The notes beneath the pieces are model-generated. The model was not told where the DNA came from. It ran no database searches and was given only the letters and a program-made list of their open reading frames with translations. Below, one piece after another: positions 52,575 to 62,101 of a stretch of 64,000 nucleotides of DNA. The first letter of the stretch is position 1. Every line of letters begins with the position of its first letter. The DNA is taken from positions 1 to 64,000 of the forward strand of contig CAOKPU010000004.1 in assembly GCA_948470755.1 (NCBI GenBank), in the 5' to 3' direction. The stretch comes from an uncultured Lachnospiraceae bacterium (lineage in GTDB: Bacteria > Bacillota > Clostridia > Lachnospirales > Lachnospiraceae). The translations under genes were made by a program, and so were the position numbers.

Positions 52575-53185
52575 TAGCTTATCTGAAAGGGGAAATCGCC
52601 GACATTGGGGAAGATTATCTTATTTTGGAGGTGAACAATGTTGGATATAATATCAGGATATCAGCCGGAACGGCGGCTTTACTACCGGGAATTGGGGAAA
52701 ACGTTAAAATATATACGTATACTTATGTCAGGGAAGACGCTTTTTGGCTTTATGGTTTTCTTACGAAGGATGATCTGGAAATATTCCGCAGATTGATTAC
52801 GGTCAACGGGATCGGACCAAAAGGAGGGCTGGCCGTCTTGTCAGTTATGTCCGCCGATGACCTGCGCTTTGCGATTCTTTCGGGAGATGCAAAGGCGATC
52901 GCCAAAGCGCCGGGCATTGGAGTAAAAACGGCGGAACGGGTGATCCTGGATTTAAGGGATAAAGTATCGATAGAAGATAGCTTTGTGGCGAAAGAAGCGA
53001 ATGGGCAAAAGGCGGCAGCCGGGAATGAAAAGGGGAGCGTTGCGAGAAATGAGGCGGCAGAAGCTCTGGCGGCGCTGGGATATTCCCCGTCTGAGGCTTT
53101 GAAGGCAGTTAAGCAGGTTAAGATTTCGGAAGACATGGATACGGAGGACGTATTAAAACTTGCTTTAAAGGCTATGAACCGATAA
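52571..53185 (+). CDS. ruvA: Holliday junction branch migration protein RuvA
   Basis: Tetrameric DNA-binding partner of RuvB that holds Holliday junctions. The 204 residues begin MIAYLKGEIADIGEDYLILE (OB domain), then the helix-hairpin-helix pair (LITVNGIGPKGGLAVL; AKAPGIGVKTAERVILDL) and domain III (AAEALAALGYSPSEALKAV), which contacts RuvB. The ATG at 52571 overlaps the previous stop codon; the frame is open further upstream but that part lies within the Gx gene. Confidence 0.97.
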   Translation: MIAYLKGEIADIGEDYLILEVNNVGYNIRISAGTAALLPGIGENVKIYTYTYVREDAFWLYGFLTKDDLEIFRRLITVNGIGPKGGLAVLSVMSADDLRFAILSGDAKAIAKAPGIGVKTAERVILDLRDKVSIEDSFVAKEANGQKAAAGNEKGSVARNEAAEALAALGYSPSEALKAVKQVKISEDMDTEDVLKLALKAMNR

Positions 53186-53245
53186 AACGGGAAAACCATT
53201 TGGATTGTGTAAGTTGGAAAACTTTCGGACGGAGTGCCCGGAAGC

Positions 53246-54262
53246 ATGAAAGGCATGGGATATATGGCAAAAAGGATGATTGAAACTAGTTTTACCCAGG
53301 AGGATATGAAAATAGAAGGATCTTTGCGTCCTAAATGCCTGAAAGACTATATAGGGCAGACAAAGGTGAAAGATAACCTGAAAATATACATAGAGGCGGC
53401 AAAACTTAGGAAGGATGCACTGGACCATGTGTTGTTCTATGGCCCTCCGGGGCTTGGAAAAACCACCCTTGCAGGTATTATAGCAGCAGAAATGGGAGTA
53501 AATATGAAAGTAACCAGCGGCCCTGCGATTGAAAAACCGGGGGAGATTGCCGCTATTTTGAATAATCTGCAGGAAGGGGATTTGCTGTTTGTGGATGAGA
53601 TACATCGTCTGAACCGTCAGGTAGAAGAAGTCTTATATCCGGCCATGGAGGATTATTGTATTGATATCATGATTGGAAAAGGGGCTTCCGCCCGCTCCAT
53701 ACGGCTGGAACTTCCCAAGTTTACATTGGTGGGGGCGACCACGAGGGCAGGGCTTTTGACAGCGCCTTTGCGGGATCGGTTTGGGGTGATCCATAGGCTG
53801 GAATTTTACTCTGTAGAGGAATTAAAGCTGATCATCCAGCATTCCGCCCGGATTCTTGGAGTGGAGATCGAGGAAAAAGGAGCGGTGGAACTTGCGAAAA
53901 GGAGCAGGGGGACTCCGCGGCTTGCCAACCGGATGTTGAAAAGGGTCAGGGATTTCGCACAGATTAAATATGATGGGGTAATTACAGAAATGGTGGCTAA
54001 GACAGCCTTGGATCTGATGGAAGTTGACCGGATGGGTTTGGATCATGTTGACCGGAATATCCTGATAACGATTATTGATAAATTTAAAGGCGGACCGGTA
54101 GGGCTGGATACGTTGGCGGCTGCTATCGGGGAGGATGCGGGAACGCTGGAAGATGTATACGAGCCGTATTTGTTAAAGAATGGATTTTTAAACCGTACGC
54201 CAAAGGGGAGGGTAGCGGCCGATTTGGCATATCATCATTTAGGGCTTGAAATTCCCTCTTAA
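53246..54262 (+). CDS. ruvB: Holliday junction branch migration helicase RuvB
   Basis: Hexameric AAA+ motor that drives branch migration with RuvA. Motifs are [12 protein letters not shown], Walker [14 protein letters not shown], Walker [11 protein letters not shown], sensor 1 [11 protein letters not shown], arginine finger region PLRDRFG, and the C-terminal winged helix ([19 protein letters not shown]). Length is 338 residues from the ATG at 53246, which has GGAG 11 bp upstream; in-frame ATGs at 53255 and 53264 are possible starts too. It follows ruvA by 60 bp. Confidence 0.97.
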   Translation: MKGMGYMAKRMIETSFTQEDMKIEGSLRPKCLKDYIGQTKVKDNLKIYIEAAKLRKDALDHVLFYGPPGLGKTTLAGIIAAEMGVNMKVTSGPAIEKPGEIAAILNNLQEGDLLFVDEIHRLNRQVEEVLYPAMEDYCIDIMIGKGASARSIRLELPKFTLVGATTRAGLLTAPLRDRFGVIHRLEFYSVEELKLIIQHSARILGVEIEEKGAVELAKRSRGTPRLANRMLKRVRDFAQIKYDGVITEMVAKTALDLMEVDRMGLDHVDRNILITIIDKFKGGPVGLDTLAAAIGEDAGTLEDVYEPYLLKNGFLNRTPKGRVAADLAYHHLGLEIPS

Positions 54263-54321
54263 TATCTATATAATAGATATGGTATAAGCGGTATGATTAT
54301 AGTGCCATATTTTGTTTTATT

Positions 54322-54353
54322 GGATTCGGGTGTCAAAAGGCTCACCCGGATCT
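54322..54353 (+). terminator. Hairpin after ruvB
   Basis: CGGGTG (54327-54332) pairs with CACCCG (54343-54348), extended outward by four more pairs including one G-U. Only a short CTTTAT follows, so it is a weak terminator or an mRNA-end stabiliser. Confidence 0.45.
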
Positions 54354-54414
54354 TTATAGGAAAAAATGTTGCTGTAGAGTACGAAAAAAGATTTACAGAA
54401 AGGATGTGAAGGGA

Positions 54415-54831
54415 ATGTCGGCAAAGACGGATACGGAAGTGATCATCGGCGGCAAGGTATTTACCTTAAGCGGTTATGAAAGCGAAGAGTATTTGCAGAA
54501 GGTAGCATCTTATATTAATAATAAGACGGCAGAATACGGCAAGATGGATAGTTTCCGACGGCAGTCAGCGGACACCCAAAGCGTCTTATTGCAATTAAAT
54601 ATTGCGGATGATTATTTTAAAGCAAAGAAACAGATCAATCTTTTAGAAGAAGAAATCCAAAATAAGGAAAAGGAGCTGTACGACTTAAAACATGAGTTAA
54701 TTGCTTCTCAGATCAAACTGGAGAATACGGAAAAAAATGTAAAAAGCTTGCAGACGGAAGTGAATGAAAGCGCAAAGAAAATCATTCGCATGGAGACGGA
54801 ATTGAAAGATCTGAAAGGGAACGGGAAGTAA
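54415..54831 (+). CDS. zapA: Cell division protein ZapA
   Basis: A 138-residue FtsZ-binding protein. The N-terminal ZapA domain has TEVIIGGKVFTLSGYESEEY and VASYINNKTAEY; the C-terminal two thirds is a long coiled coil rich in Glu and Lys. It would bundle FtsZ filaments at the division site. The ATG at 54415 is preferred over GTG at 54406, which overlaps AAAGGA. It belongs to a run of growth and division genes. Confidence 0.9.
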   Translation: MSAKTDTEVIIGGKVFTLSGYESEEYLQKVASYINNKTAEYGKMDSFRRQSADTQSVLLQLNIADDYFKAKKQINLLEEEIQNKEKELYDLKHELIASQIKLENTEKNVKSLQTEVNESAKKIIRMETELKDLKGNGK

Positions 54832-54958
54832 TTGCAGATAAAGGATAGGATGGACTTAACATTAGGGTGTCCCGCGAAGCGTGGCATCCGTTGTTTTTGA
54901 CCGGCAGCATTGCGTTGGCGGCCTGATTGGCAAAACACCGGCAGTATGGAGGATGCAC

Positions 54959-57169
54959 ATGGGAAAGGTAGAACTTCTGGCGCCTGCAGGGAATTACGAA
55001 AGCTTTTTAGGGGCGGTATCGGCAGGGGCTGATGCTGTTTATTTTGGCGGGGAAAAATTCGGCGCAAGGGCATATGCGGATAATTTTACGCAAGAAGAAG
55101 CCTGTCAGGCAATCAAATATGCGCATCTTCATAAGCGAAAGGTTTACCTGACGGTAAATACTCTCATAAAAGAACGGGAATTTGATGAAATATATGAATA
55201 TATCCTTCCTTTTTATGAAGCCGGCTTAGACGGCGTGATTATCCAGGATATAGGTGTTTTTGCCGCAGTAGGGGAATGGTTTCCGCGTCTTGCACGACAT
55301 GCCAGTACACAGATGAATGTGGCAGGCGGCTTAGGCGCGGCCTATTTAAAGGGATTAGGGGCAAAAAGGATCGTCCCGGCAAGGGAATTGTCTTTAGCGG
55401 AAATAAAAGAAATAAAAAAAGAAACCGATATTGAAGTAGAGACGTTTGTTCACGGCGCAGTCTGTTACTGTTATTCAGGCCAATGCCTTTTTAGCAGCAT
55501 GCTGGGGGGCAGAAGCGGGAACAGGGGAAGATGCGCCCAGCCATGCCGTCTGCCTTATAGGGCTTTAAAGGAAAAGAGGGAGAAATATCCTTTGAGCTTA
55601 AAGGATATGTGCGCCATTGAATTGTTAGGCCGGCTAATAGAAGCCGGGATCGACTCCTTTAAAATCGAAGGGCGGATGAAAAGCCCGGAATATACGGCTG
55701 GGGTAACGGGGATTTACCGGAAGTATATTGATAGATATTATGAAAACCCTTCCGGTTTTTATGTGGAAAAACAGGATATGGAAAAGCTGCAGGCTTTGTA
55801 TATCCGGAGTGAAATCAGTCAAGGGTATTATTACAAACATAACGGCAGGGATATGATCACTTTGGAAAGCCCGGGTTATACCGGGCGGAATGAAGAGTTG
55901 GCAAGGCAGATGAAAGAAACGTATTTGAAAAAAGATATGCGTCTGCCTGTTTTTATGAAAGCCGGACTGGAAGAAGGGAAGGAAGCGGTCCTTTCTTTGG
56001 AAGGAAACGGCCTTCATGTGACGGTAAAGGGAGAGATAGTGCAGGCGGCCAAAAGGCAGCCTTTAACAAAGGAGGATGTATGCAGGCAGTTGGGTAAATT
56101 CGGGAATACGGCATTTTACCCTAAGCAAATAGAAATCCGGATGCCGGGGGATGTCTTTCTTCCCGTAAAAGCATTGAACGCTTTGCGCCGTAAGGCTTTG
56201 GACAAGCTGGAGGAAGAAATCATCAGGGCAAACGGCTTTGATGTTTTGGGGGAAAGGAGTGCAAAAAGGCAGGAGGAAAAGGAAGGGCCTGTCCTGATGT
56301 GTGAAAAGCAGAAAGGAAAGGATAGGGCAGGGCTGCATGTGCTGGCTCTGACAGAGGGACAATGTAAGGCGGCAATGGCCTGTCGGGTGGAAAGGCTTTA
56401 TGTGGAATCCGGCTTATGCCAGGATGTGTCGTGGCTGGATAGGCTGCGGGAAAAAAATAAGGAAACGGAAATCTACCTGGCGCTTCCTTATGTTCTCCGT
56501 CAAAAGGATAGGATCTTTTTGGAGAAAATGGGGGATCTGCTGAAAGAAAATATTTTTTCGGGAGTTCTGATACGCAATTTAGAAGGATTGCAGTATTGGA
56601 AAAACAGGTTTGGCAAAAGCCATTGGAAAGTCCCGGCTGTTACGGATGCAGGTGTTTATGCATGGAACGGATTGGCGCTGCAGGTACTTGGAAAAGATTG
56701 TGAAGAATCCTACATGCCTTATGAATTGAATCTTCATGAATGGGAAGATGTGGTGGAAAAGAGGGGGGAAAGAAGCCTGGCGATATCTGTTTATGGAAGA
56801 ACCCCTATGATGGTTTCCGCCAACTGCATTGCCGCTACTATGGAAGGATGCCTTCAGGACGGGAAAGGACGGAAGAAAAAAGAGGGATGTTATCCTTTGA
56901 AGGACAGATATGGAAAAATATTTCCCGTATACTTAAACTGTATACAATGTTATAATGTAATTTATAATTCGCTTCCTTTATCTTATCACAAGGATCTGGA
57001 TAAAATAAATAAAGCCGGGATATGCACGTTCCGTCTGGATTTTACAACGGAAAGCGGGAGCGGGACAGAAAAAATCATTTGTTTTTGGCAGGAGCTCCTT
57101 CAAGGCCGGAATGTGGATCCGCCTTATGAAGAATATACAAAAGGGCATTTATATAAAGGGGCAAAATAA
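54959..57169 (+). CDS. U32 family peptidase (collagenase-like/RlhA type)
   Basis: A 736-residue U32 protein. The barrel begins MGKVELLAPAGNYESFLGAV with GADAVYFGG, then the conserved VHGAVCYCYSGQCLFSSMLGG, RSGNRGRCAQPCRLPY and FKIEGRMKSPEYTAGVT. A C-terminal extension of about 350 residues matches the longer members with a DUF3656 region. Members are annotated as peptidases, while some, such as RlhA, hydroxylate 23S rRNA; the cysteine pattern would suit either a metal or a Fe-S role. The ATG follows TGGAGGATGCAC. An in-frame extension to 54881 is rejected. Confidence 0.92.
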   Translation: MGKVELLAPAGNYESFLGAVSAGADAVYFGGEKFGARAYADNFTQEEACQAIKYAHLHKRKVYLTVNTLIKEREFDEIYEYILPFYEAGLDGVIIQDIGVFAAVGEWFPRLARHASTQMNVAGGLGAAYLKGLGAKRIVPARELSLAEIKEIKKETDIEVETFVHGAVCYCYSGQCLFSSMLGGRSGNRGRCAQPCRLPYRALKEKREKYPLSLKDMCAIELLGRLIEAGIDSFKIEGRMKSPEYTAGVTGIYRKYIDRYYENPSGFYVEKQDMEKLQALYIRSEISQGYYYKHNGRDMITLESPGYTGRNEELARQMKETYLKKDMRLPVFMKAGLEEGKEAVLSLEGNGLHVTVKGEIVQAAKRQPLTKEDVCRQLGKFGNTAFYPKQIEIRMPGDVFLPVKALNALRRKALDKLEEEIIRANGFDVLGERSAKRQEEKEGPVLMCEKQKGKDRAGLHVLALTEGQCKAAMACRVERLYVESGLCQDVSWLDRLREKNKETEIYLALPYVLRQKDRIFLEKMGDLLKENIFSGVLIRNLEGLQYWKNRFGKSHWKVPAVTDAGVYAWNGLALQVLGKDCEESYMPYELNLHEWEDVVEKRGERSLAISVYGRTPMMVSANCIAATMEGCLQDGKGRKKKEGCYPLKDRYGKIFPVYLNCIQCYNVIYNSLPLSYHKDLDKINKAGICTFRLDFTTESGSGTEKIICFWQELLQGRNVDPPYEEYTKGHLYKGAK

Positions 57170-57178
57170 AGGTGGGAT

Positions 57179-58588
57179 ATGGAACTTTATATTACAGAAA
57201 TCTCCAAATATGTTATTACTTTGTTGATGGCTTTATATGCCTATGAATCTTTTGCAGTCTTCCGTTTTCAGGAAGAAGAGAAAAGGGGCGGGATTTATAC
57301 AAGGCAGAATTTCCTGATGCTTCTGATTCACTTTTCCTGCTTTATGGCAATCTGTTTTGAAACGGAGGATATCAGTTATTTGTTTTTCTATATTTTCCAG
57401 CAGGTGGTGTTGTTTGCCACTGCAGTATTATTTCATATGATTTATCCGAAAGCCAATCGGCTTGTCATTAATAATATGTGTATGCTTTTAAGCATAGGAT
57501 TTGTGATATTGACAAGACTTTCTTATGAAAAGGCGGTAAAACAGTTTGTGATTGTAGCAGTTTCCATTGCGGTTGCAATGATCATCCCTTTCTTTATCCA
57601 TAAGTTGAAATTTTTAAAAAGCCTGACATGGGCTTATGCCCTGACAGGCATTGCTGCTTTGGCAGTCGTGCTTGTTTTAGGGGCATATACTTATGGATCC
57701 AAAATATCCTATTCCATAGGAGGCATTACTTTTCAGCCATCAGAATTTGTGAAGATCATTTTTGTGTTTTTTATCGCCGGGGCATTGCATGAGTCCACTA
57801 CCTTTTTTGATGTATTTACCACTGCGGCTGTAGCGGGGGTCCATGTCATTATCCTGGTGATTTCCAAGGATCTTGGAAGCGCATTGATTTTTTTTGTCGT
57901 ATATGTGCTTATGGTATTTGTGGCTACGAAAAACCCTCTGTATCTTCTTGCAGGGGCGATAGGAGGCAGCGGGGCGGCAGTGATCGCTTACCAGGCTTTC
58001 CGTCATGTGCAGATACGCGTCCAGGCATGGCGCGATCCATGGAGCGAGATCGATTCGGCCGGTTATCAGATTACCCAGTCCTTATTTGCCATTGGCAGCG
58101 GCGGCTGGTTTGGCATGGGACTATTTGAAGGGACGCCGGATGCGATCCCGTTTGTGGAAGTGGATTTTATTTTTTCCGCCATTGCAGAGGAAATGGGTAT
58201 TTTATTTGCGATGTGCATGATATTGGTATGTATAAGCTGTTTCATAATGTTTATGGATATCTCTATGAAGCTGAATGACAATTTTTACCGCCTGATTGCT
58301 TTCGGCTTGGGAGTAACTTATATTTTTCAGGTCTTTCTGACGATCGGAGGAGGCAGTAAGTTTATCCCGCTTACCGGCGTTACCCTGCCGCTGATCAGTT
58401 ACGGGGGGAGTTCCGTGCTTACGACATTAATTATGTTTTCTATTATTGAAGGCCTGTGTATGGTAAAACAGGATGAAGCAAGGGAAGGGGCGCGGGGAGA
58501 AAAGAAGCGGGTAAGAAATCAAAGGATAAGAAGCCGTAAGGCCGTGGACAAAAAAGCAGAGGATAGGAACGAAAGTGAAAATGAATAA
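57179..58588 (+). CDS. FtsW/RodA/SpoVE family glycosyltransferase
   Basis: A 469-residue SEDS-family membrane protein that polymerises peptidoglycan from lipid II. About ten helices are visible, with family motifs GGITFQPSEFVKIIFVFF, DLGSALIFFVVYVLMVFVAT, PFVEVDFIFSAIAEEMG and LPLISYGGSSVL. The C-terminal tail is basic. The next gene encodes a transpeptidase and overlaps by 8 bp, so they probably act as a pair in cell elongation, division or sporulation. Compared with typical RodA (about 390 residues) it has extra N-terminal helices. Confidence 0.94.
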   Translation: MELYITEISKYVITLLMALYAYESFAVFRFQEEEKRGGIYTRQNFLMLLIHFSCFMAICFETEDISYLFFYIFQQVVLFATAVLFHMIYPKANRLVINNMCMLLSIGFVILTRLSYEKAVKQFVIVAVSIAVAMIIPFFIHKLKFLKSLTWAYALTGIAALAVVLVLGAYTYGSKISYSIGGITFQPSEFVKIIFVFFIAGALHESTTFFDVFTTAAVAGVHVIILVISKDLGSALIFFVVYVLMVFVATKNPLYLLAGAIGGSGAAVIAYQAFRHVQIRVQAWRDPWSEIDSAGYQITQSLFAIGSGGWFGMGLFEGTPDAIPFVEVDFIFSAIAEEMGILFAMCMILVCISCFIMFMDISMKLNDNFYRLIAFGLGVTYIFQVFLTIGGGSKFIPLTGVTLPLISYGGSSVLTTLIMFSIIEGLCMVKQDEAREGARGEKKRVRNQRIRSRKAVDKKAEDRNESENE

Positions 58589-60008
58589 GCGTCCGGCAAA
58601 GAAAAAAAAGAATATGCCCATTATGGCAGTGACTTATCTGTTTGTGGCTGTTTTTCTCGGGATGATGGGCTATATATGCCATTATTCCGCAACTCATAAA
58701 CAGGAGTTGATTAATAACAGTTATAATGGCCGTCAGCAGATGCTTACCGCCAAAAATACCAGAGGGACGATTTATGCAGACGGCGGGGAGATTCTTGCAC
58801 AGACGGTGACAGACGGGGAAGGGAAGGAAATCCGCAGTTATCCTTACGGAACTCTTTTTTCCCATGCTGTTGGGTATGCGACCCATGGCAGGGCCGGCGT
58901 GGAGGCTTTGGGGAATTATTATTTGATTCATTCCAATGCGCCTTTATCCGAAAAAGTGGCAAATGACATGGAGGGGGTAAAATATCTGGGGGATGATGTG
59001 TATACCACGTTAAATGTCAAGCTTCAGGAAGTTGCTGAACGCGCCCTTGGGATATATAGAGGGGCCATTATTGTTTCCGAACCCTCTACGGGGAAAATCC
59101 TCGCCATGGTTTCCAAACCGGATTACGATCCTAACAATATCGAGGAAATATGGGATGAACTGGTAGAAGACAAGGAAAGCGGTATCTTGCTGAACCGGGC
59201 AACGCAAGGCCTTTACCCGCCTGGTTCCACATTTAAGATTGTGACAGCTTTAGAATATATGAGGGAAAACCCGGAGTCTTATCAGAATTATAGTTTTCTA
59301 TGCGGAGGAAGCTTTGTAGACGGTGCGGATCGGATCAACTGTTATCACGGGCAAAGCCATGGCAGCGTGGACTTTGCCAGGTCATTTGCCAAGTCCTGTA
59401 ACGCTTCCTTTGCCAATATGGGAGTAAAGCTGGATAGATCAAAGTTTCGGGATACGCTGAGCGATCTGTTGTTCAATCAGGAACTTCCTTTGGATGTAAG
59501 CTACAATAAAAGCCGTATTGACGTGAAAGAAGATTCGCCTAACGTGGATATGATGCAGATTGCTATCGGGCAAGGAACTACCGGGATGACGCCGGTGCAT
59601 TTGAATATGATTACCAATGCGGTCGCCAATGGCGGCATGTTGATGAAGCCGTACATTCTCGATCATGTGGAAAATAGTATGGGTACAGTGGTCGAACAGT
59701 TTTCCCCTTCTTCTTATAAAAAAATAATATCGGAGGGGGAAGCGGAGGCTTTAGCCGGGCTGATGCACGGCGTGGTGGAAGAAGGTACGGCAAGCAAATT
59801 AAAAGGGCTTTCCTATACGGCGGCAGGAAAAACCGGTTCTGCCGAATATAATACGGTAAAAGGGGATTCCCATGCATGGTTTACGGGTTTTGCCCCTGTG
59901 GAAGATCCTAAAATCAGCGTTACGATAATCATTGAAGGGGCAGGATCCGGCGGGGATTTTGCAGTACCGATCGCGAAAAGGATATTTGATGCTTATTTTG
60001 AGGGATAA
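58581..60008 (+). CDS. Class B penicillin-binding protein (transpeptidase)
   Basis: A 475-residue peptidoglycan transpeptidase. It has a membrane anchor at about residues 13-35 (MAVTYLFVAVFLGMMGYI), a short pedestal, and the transpeptidase domain with all three motifs: SxxK in PPGSTFKIVTA, SxN in KSCNASF, and KTG in AGKTGSAEY. It is short for a class B PBP and resembles the PbpA type found next to RodA. The ATG at 58581 overlaps the SEDS gene by 8 bp. Confidence 0.94.
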   Translation: MNKRPAKKKKNMPIMAVTYLFVAVFLGMMGYICHYSATHKQELINNSYNGRQQMLTAKNTRGTIYADGGEILAQTVTDGEGKEIRSYPYGTLFSHAVGYATHGRAGVEALGNYYLIHSNAPLSEKVANDMEGVKYLGDDVYTTLNVKLQEVAERALGIYRGAIIVSEPSTGKILAMVSKPDYDPNNIEEIWDELVEDKESGILLNRATQGLYPPGSTFKIVTALEYMRENPESYQNYSFLCGGSFVDGADRINCYHGQSHGSVDFARSFAKSCNASFANMGVKLDRSKFRDTLSDLLFNQELPLDVSYNKSRIDVKEDSPNVDMMQIAIGQGTTGMTPVHLNMITNAVANGGMLMKPYILDHVENSMGTVVEQFSPSSYKKIISEGEAEALAGLMHGVVEEGTASKLKGLSYTAAGKTGSAEYNTVKGDSHAWFTGFAPVEDPKISVTIIIEGAGSGGDFAVPIAKRIFDAYFEG

Positions 60009-60051
60009 GACGTTGATAAAATCAGAAAAAAGCAGATTATATGTTTTTGTA

Positions 60052-60079
60052 TTGGAATTGGTAAAAAGTGTGGTATAAT
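60052..60079 (+). promoter_or_regulatory. Promoter after the PBP gene
   Basis: TTGGAA at 60052-60057 and a perfect TATAAT at 60074-60079 are separated by 16 bp, 36 bp before the next start codon. Confidence 0.6.
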
Positions 60080-60115
60080 AAAAACCAATATGGAAATAAG
60101 GCGGATGAAGTGGAT

Positions 60116-60427
60116 ATGAAATTTTTTAAGCACCTTTATGTAGGGGAAGGGATAAAGCATCCGAATAAAGTAAAATGGAAGCTGCGCCATAACGCGGGGC
60201 AGTTCCAGATGTATGTCATAACGCTTGCCGCCGGAAGGGATCAGTTGGAGATATATCATTGCGCTTGGCTGCAACAGGAATATTATAAGAAGCATCCCCC
60301 ATATATTATAGGAATCGCCCGGAAATATGAGGATGCGTTGGATATTGTAGTTGAGATAACTAAGGAGGCGTTGGACAGGGATGGATACCCGGACCTGAAA
60401 AGATATTTATTCCCTGAAAGTGAGTAA
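60116..60427 (+). CDS. Small conserved protein of unknown function
   Basis: A 103-residue soluble protein, starting MKFFKHLYVGEGIKHPNKVK and ending with an acidic tail (LFPESE). No family is recognised with certainty. It has many Tyr and His residues, no signal peptide and no membrane segment. It sits between the PBP and sporulation genes with its own promoter. The ATG follows GGCGGATGAAGTGGAT; the upstream in-frame extension covers the promoter and is rejected. Confidence 0.75.
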   Translation: MKFFKHLYVGEGIKHPNKVKWKLRHNAGQFQMYVITLAAGRDQLEIYHCAWLQQEYYKKHPPYIIGIARKYEDALDIVVEITKEALDRDGYPDLKRYLFPESE

Positions 60428-60475
60428 GAGGTAGATATGCTGCACATATTATTCGTGATATAAAAAATAATTGGG

Positions 60476-61444
60476 ATGATTTTGGCGACGGCAGCCGGGA
60501 TTCTCCTGCTGGCTCTTCTTTGTGCGTTGTTTGTCCCTGTCAGATATTGTATTGCAGCGGATGGAAAGCTTGGCAGGGAGGGACCGGTCCATGTGGAGAT
60601 AAAAGTAACATGGCTGCTGCATATAGTAAATGCTGCTTTTTCCTACTCTAAGACCGCCCGTTTAAGGGTAAGGGTTTTTTGGTTTACGCTATTGGATACT
60701 TCGTCCAAAAAAGGAGGGGAGCGGGAGGGAAAAGCAAAGAAAGCAGAAAAGGCAGCAGAAGCCAATCTATCGGAAAAAAAAGGGACAGAGCCGGACGGGA
60801 AGGAAAAAGAAATACAAAAGGTGGGAAAAGAACCTTTAGGAACCCGGGATAAGGGGATGGAAGAAAAGAAAAAAGAAGAAAAGCCTCAGCTCATACATGC
60901 AAAGGAAAACGGCATACAGGGAAAAGAGCAGGAAAATAAGGATGGGGAGGATGAACACCCCGGAAGGATCAGGAGGGTTTTAAAAGCTATACTGGCGTTT
61001 TTTGAGAAGATTTGCAAAGCTGTGAAAAATATAGAGTACACAATAGAGGAAATCTATGGTAAAATAAAGAACGTTATGGAAAATATACGGTATTATACCA
61101 ATATAATAAAAGGGGAAGTTTTTCAGAGCGTTTTTAGAAATGCAAAAAAGCAGTTGTTTTGGGTCTGCCGGATGTTAAAACCTGCGAAATGCAGATTGGA
61201 TCTGAAAGCGGGAACGGGTGATCCTTCCAGCACCGGGCAGCTTATGGCGGTATATGGAATGCTTTATCCTTTTATCGGGAACCATGTATCCATACAGACG
61301 GATTTTGAAAATAAAGTGGCGGAAGGGAATTTACTGATCAAAGGGAAAGTCGTGTCGGTTATTTTCCTGATCGCTGCTATCAGGATGTTGCTTGATAAAA
61401 ATATATGGAAATTATTAAAACTGTTGAAAAAGGAGGATGCATAA
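60476..61444 (+). CDS. DUF2953 domain-containing (YtfI-like) protein
   Basis: A 322-residue protein with an N-terminal membrane segment (ILATAAGILLLALLCALFV), a DUF2953 part on both sides of a long charged insert (about residues 80-165, rich in Lys and Glu), and the C-terminal family stretch LKAGTGDPSSTGQLMAVYGML. In Bacillus the homologue YtfI precedes YtfJ, exactly as here: the stop codon is immediately followed by the gerW start. The role is probably linked to spores. The ribosome site is weak. Confidence 0.85.
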   Translation: MILATAAGILLLALLCALFVPVRYCIAADGKLGREGPVHVEIKVTWLLHIVNAAFSYSKTARLRVRVFWFTLLDTSSKKGGEREGKAKKAEKAAEANLSEKKGTEPDGKEKEIQKVGKEPLGTRDKGMEEKKKEEKPQLIHAKENGIQGKEQENKDGEDEHPGRIRRVLKAILAFFEKICKAVKNIEYTIEEIYGKIKNVMENIRYYTNIIKGEVFQSVFRNAKKQLFWVCRMLKPAKCRLDLKAGTGDPSSTGQLMAVYGMLYPFIGNHVSIQTDFENKVAEGNLLIKGKVVSVIFLIAAIRMLLDKNIWKLLKLLKKEDA

Positions 61445-61840
61445 ATGGCAGAAAATAATTTTTCGGGAGTAATAGAATCTTTGATGAATGGAGCAAACCA
61501 TGTATTGTCCACGAAGACGGTAGTAGGGGAAGCGACGCAGATAGGCGATACCATTATTCTTCCTCTTGTGGATGTAAGCTTCGGCGTAGGCGCAGGAGCA
61601 TCAAATGCCTCCGATAAAAAAAACGGCGGAGCAGGAGGTTTTTGCGGTAAGATGACGCCCAGCGCGGTGCTGGTAATCAAAAATGGGACGACGAAACTGG
61701 TAAATATCAAGAATCAGGATACCATGACGAAGATTCTGGATATGATTCCCGATATTGTGGAAAAGTTCACAAAGCCGGAGGAAAAAGAAGAGCTGCCGGA
61801 TGATGATACGGCTGTGGATATTGCTTTTCCGGAAAAGTGA
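61445..61840 (+). CDS. gerW: GerW family sporulation protein (YtfJ)
   Basis: A 131-residue protein of the YtfJ/GerW family, needed in Bacillus for proper germination through spore cortex changes. It begins FSGVIESLMNGANHVLSTKTVVGE and has the glycine-rich DVSFGVGAGAS and GGAGGFCGKMTPSAVLVI stretches. It starts one base after the DUF2953 stop codon, with the AAAGGAGGATGC ribosome site inside that gene. Its presence suggests a spore-forming host. Confidence 0.95.
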   Translation: MAENNFSGVIESLMNGANHVLSTKTVVGEATQIGDTIILPLVDVSFGVGAGASNASDKKNGGAGGFCGKMTPSAVLVIKNGTTKLVNIKNQDTMTKILDMIPDIVEKFTKPEEKEELPDDDTAVDIAFPEK

Positions 61841-61929
61841 TACCCCTTACTGATGAAGAACAAGGAAATAGGCATCAATTGAGCGAAGGGTGCATATGAT
61901 AAAGTAAGAGCATAAGCGGAGATGTGGGC

Positions 61930-62073
61930 ATGAAAAAAATGATTGGATTTATCGCCTTTTGGATTGCGGTAGGAATGCTGCTTATGCTTCTTTTTTTTAC
62001 CAGCAGATTTATTGGGCTGATTATTTGTGCTTTGCTGTTACTGATTGGCTATAATTTCTATTATTGCGATTGA
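61930..62073 (+). CDS. 47-residue membrane protein
   Basis: A tiny hydrophobic protein with two likely membrane helices (MIGFIAFWIAVGMLLMLLFF; IGLIICALLLLIGY), separated by TSRF and ending NFYYCD. The ATG follows GCGGAG with eight bases of spacing. It lies between gerW and a coiled-coil protein gene. Similar two-helix proteins occur beside sporulation genes, but no function is known to me. Confidence 0.75.
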   Translation: MKKMIGFIAFWIAVGMLLMLLFFTSRFIGLIICALLLLIGYNFYYCD

Positions 62074-62101
62074 TGCGCACAAGGATACGAAGGTGTGGAA
62101 G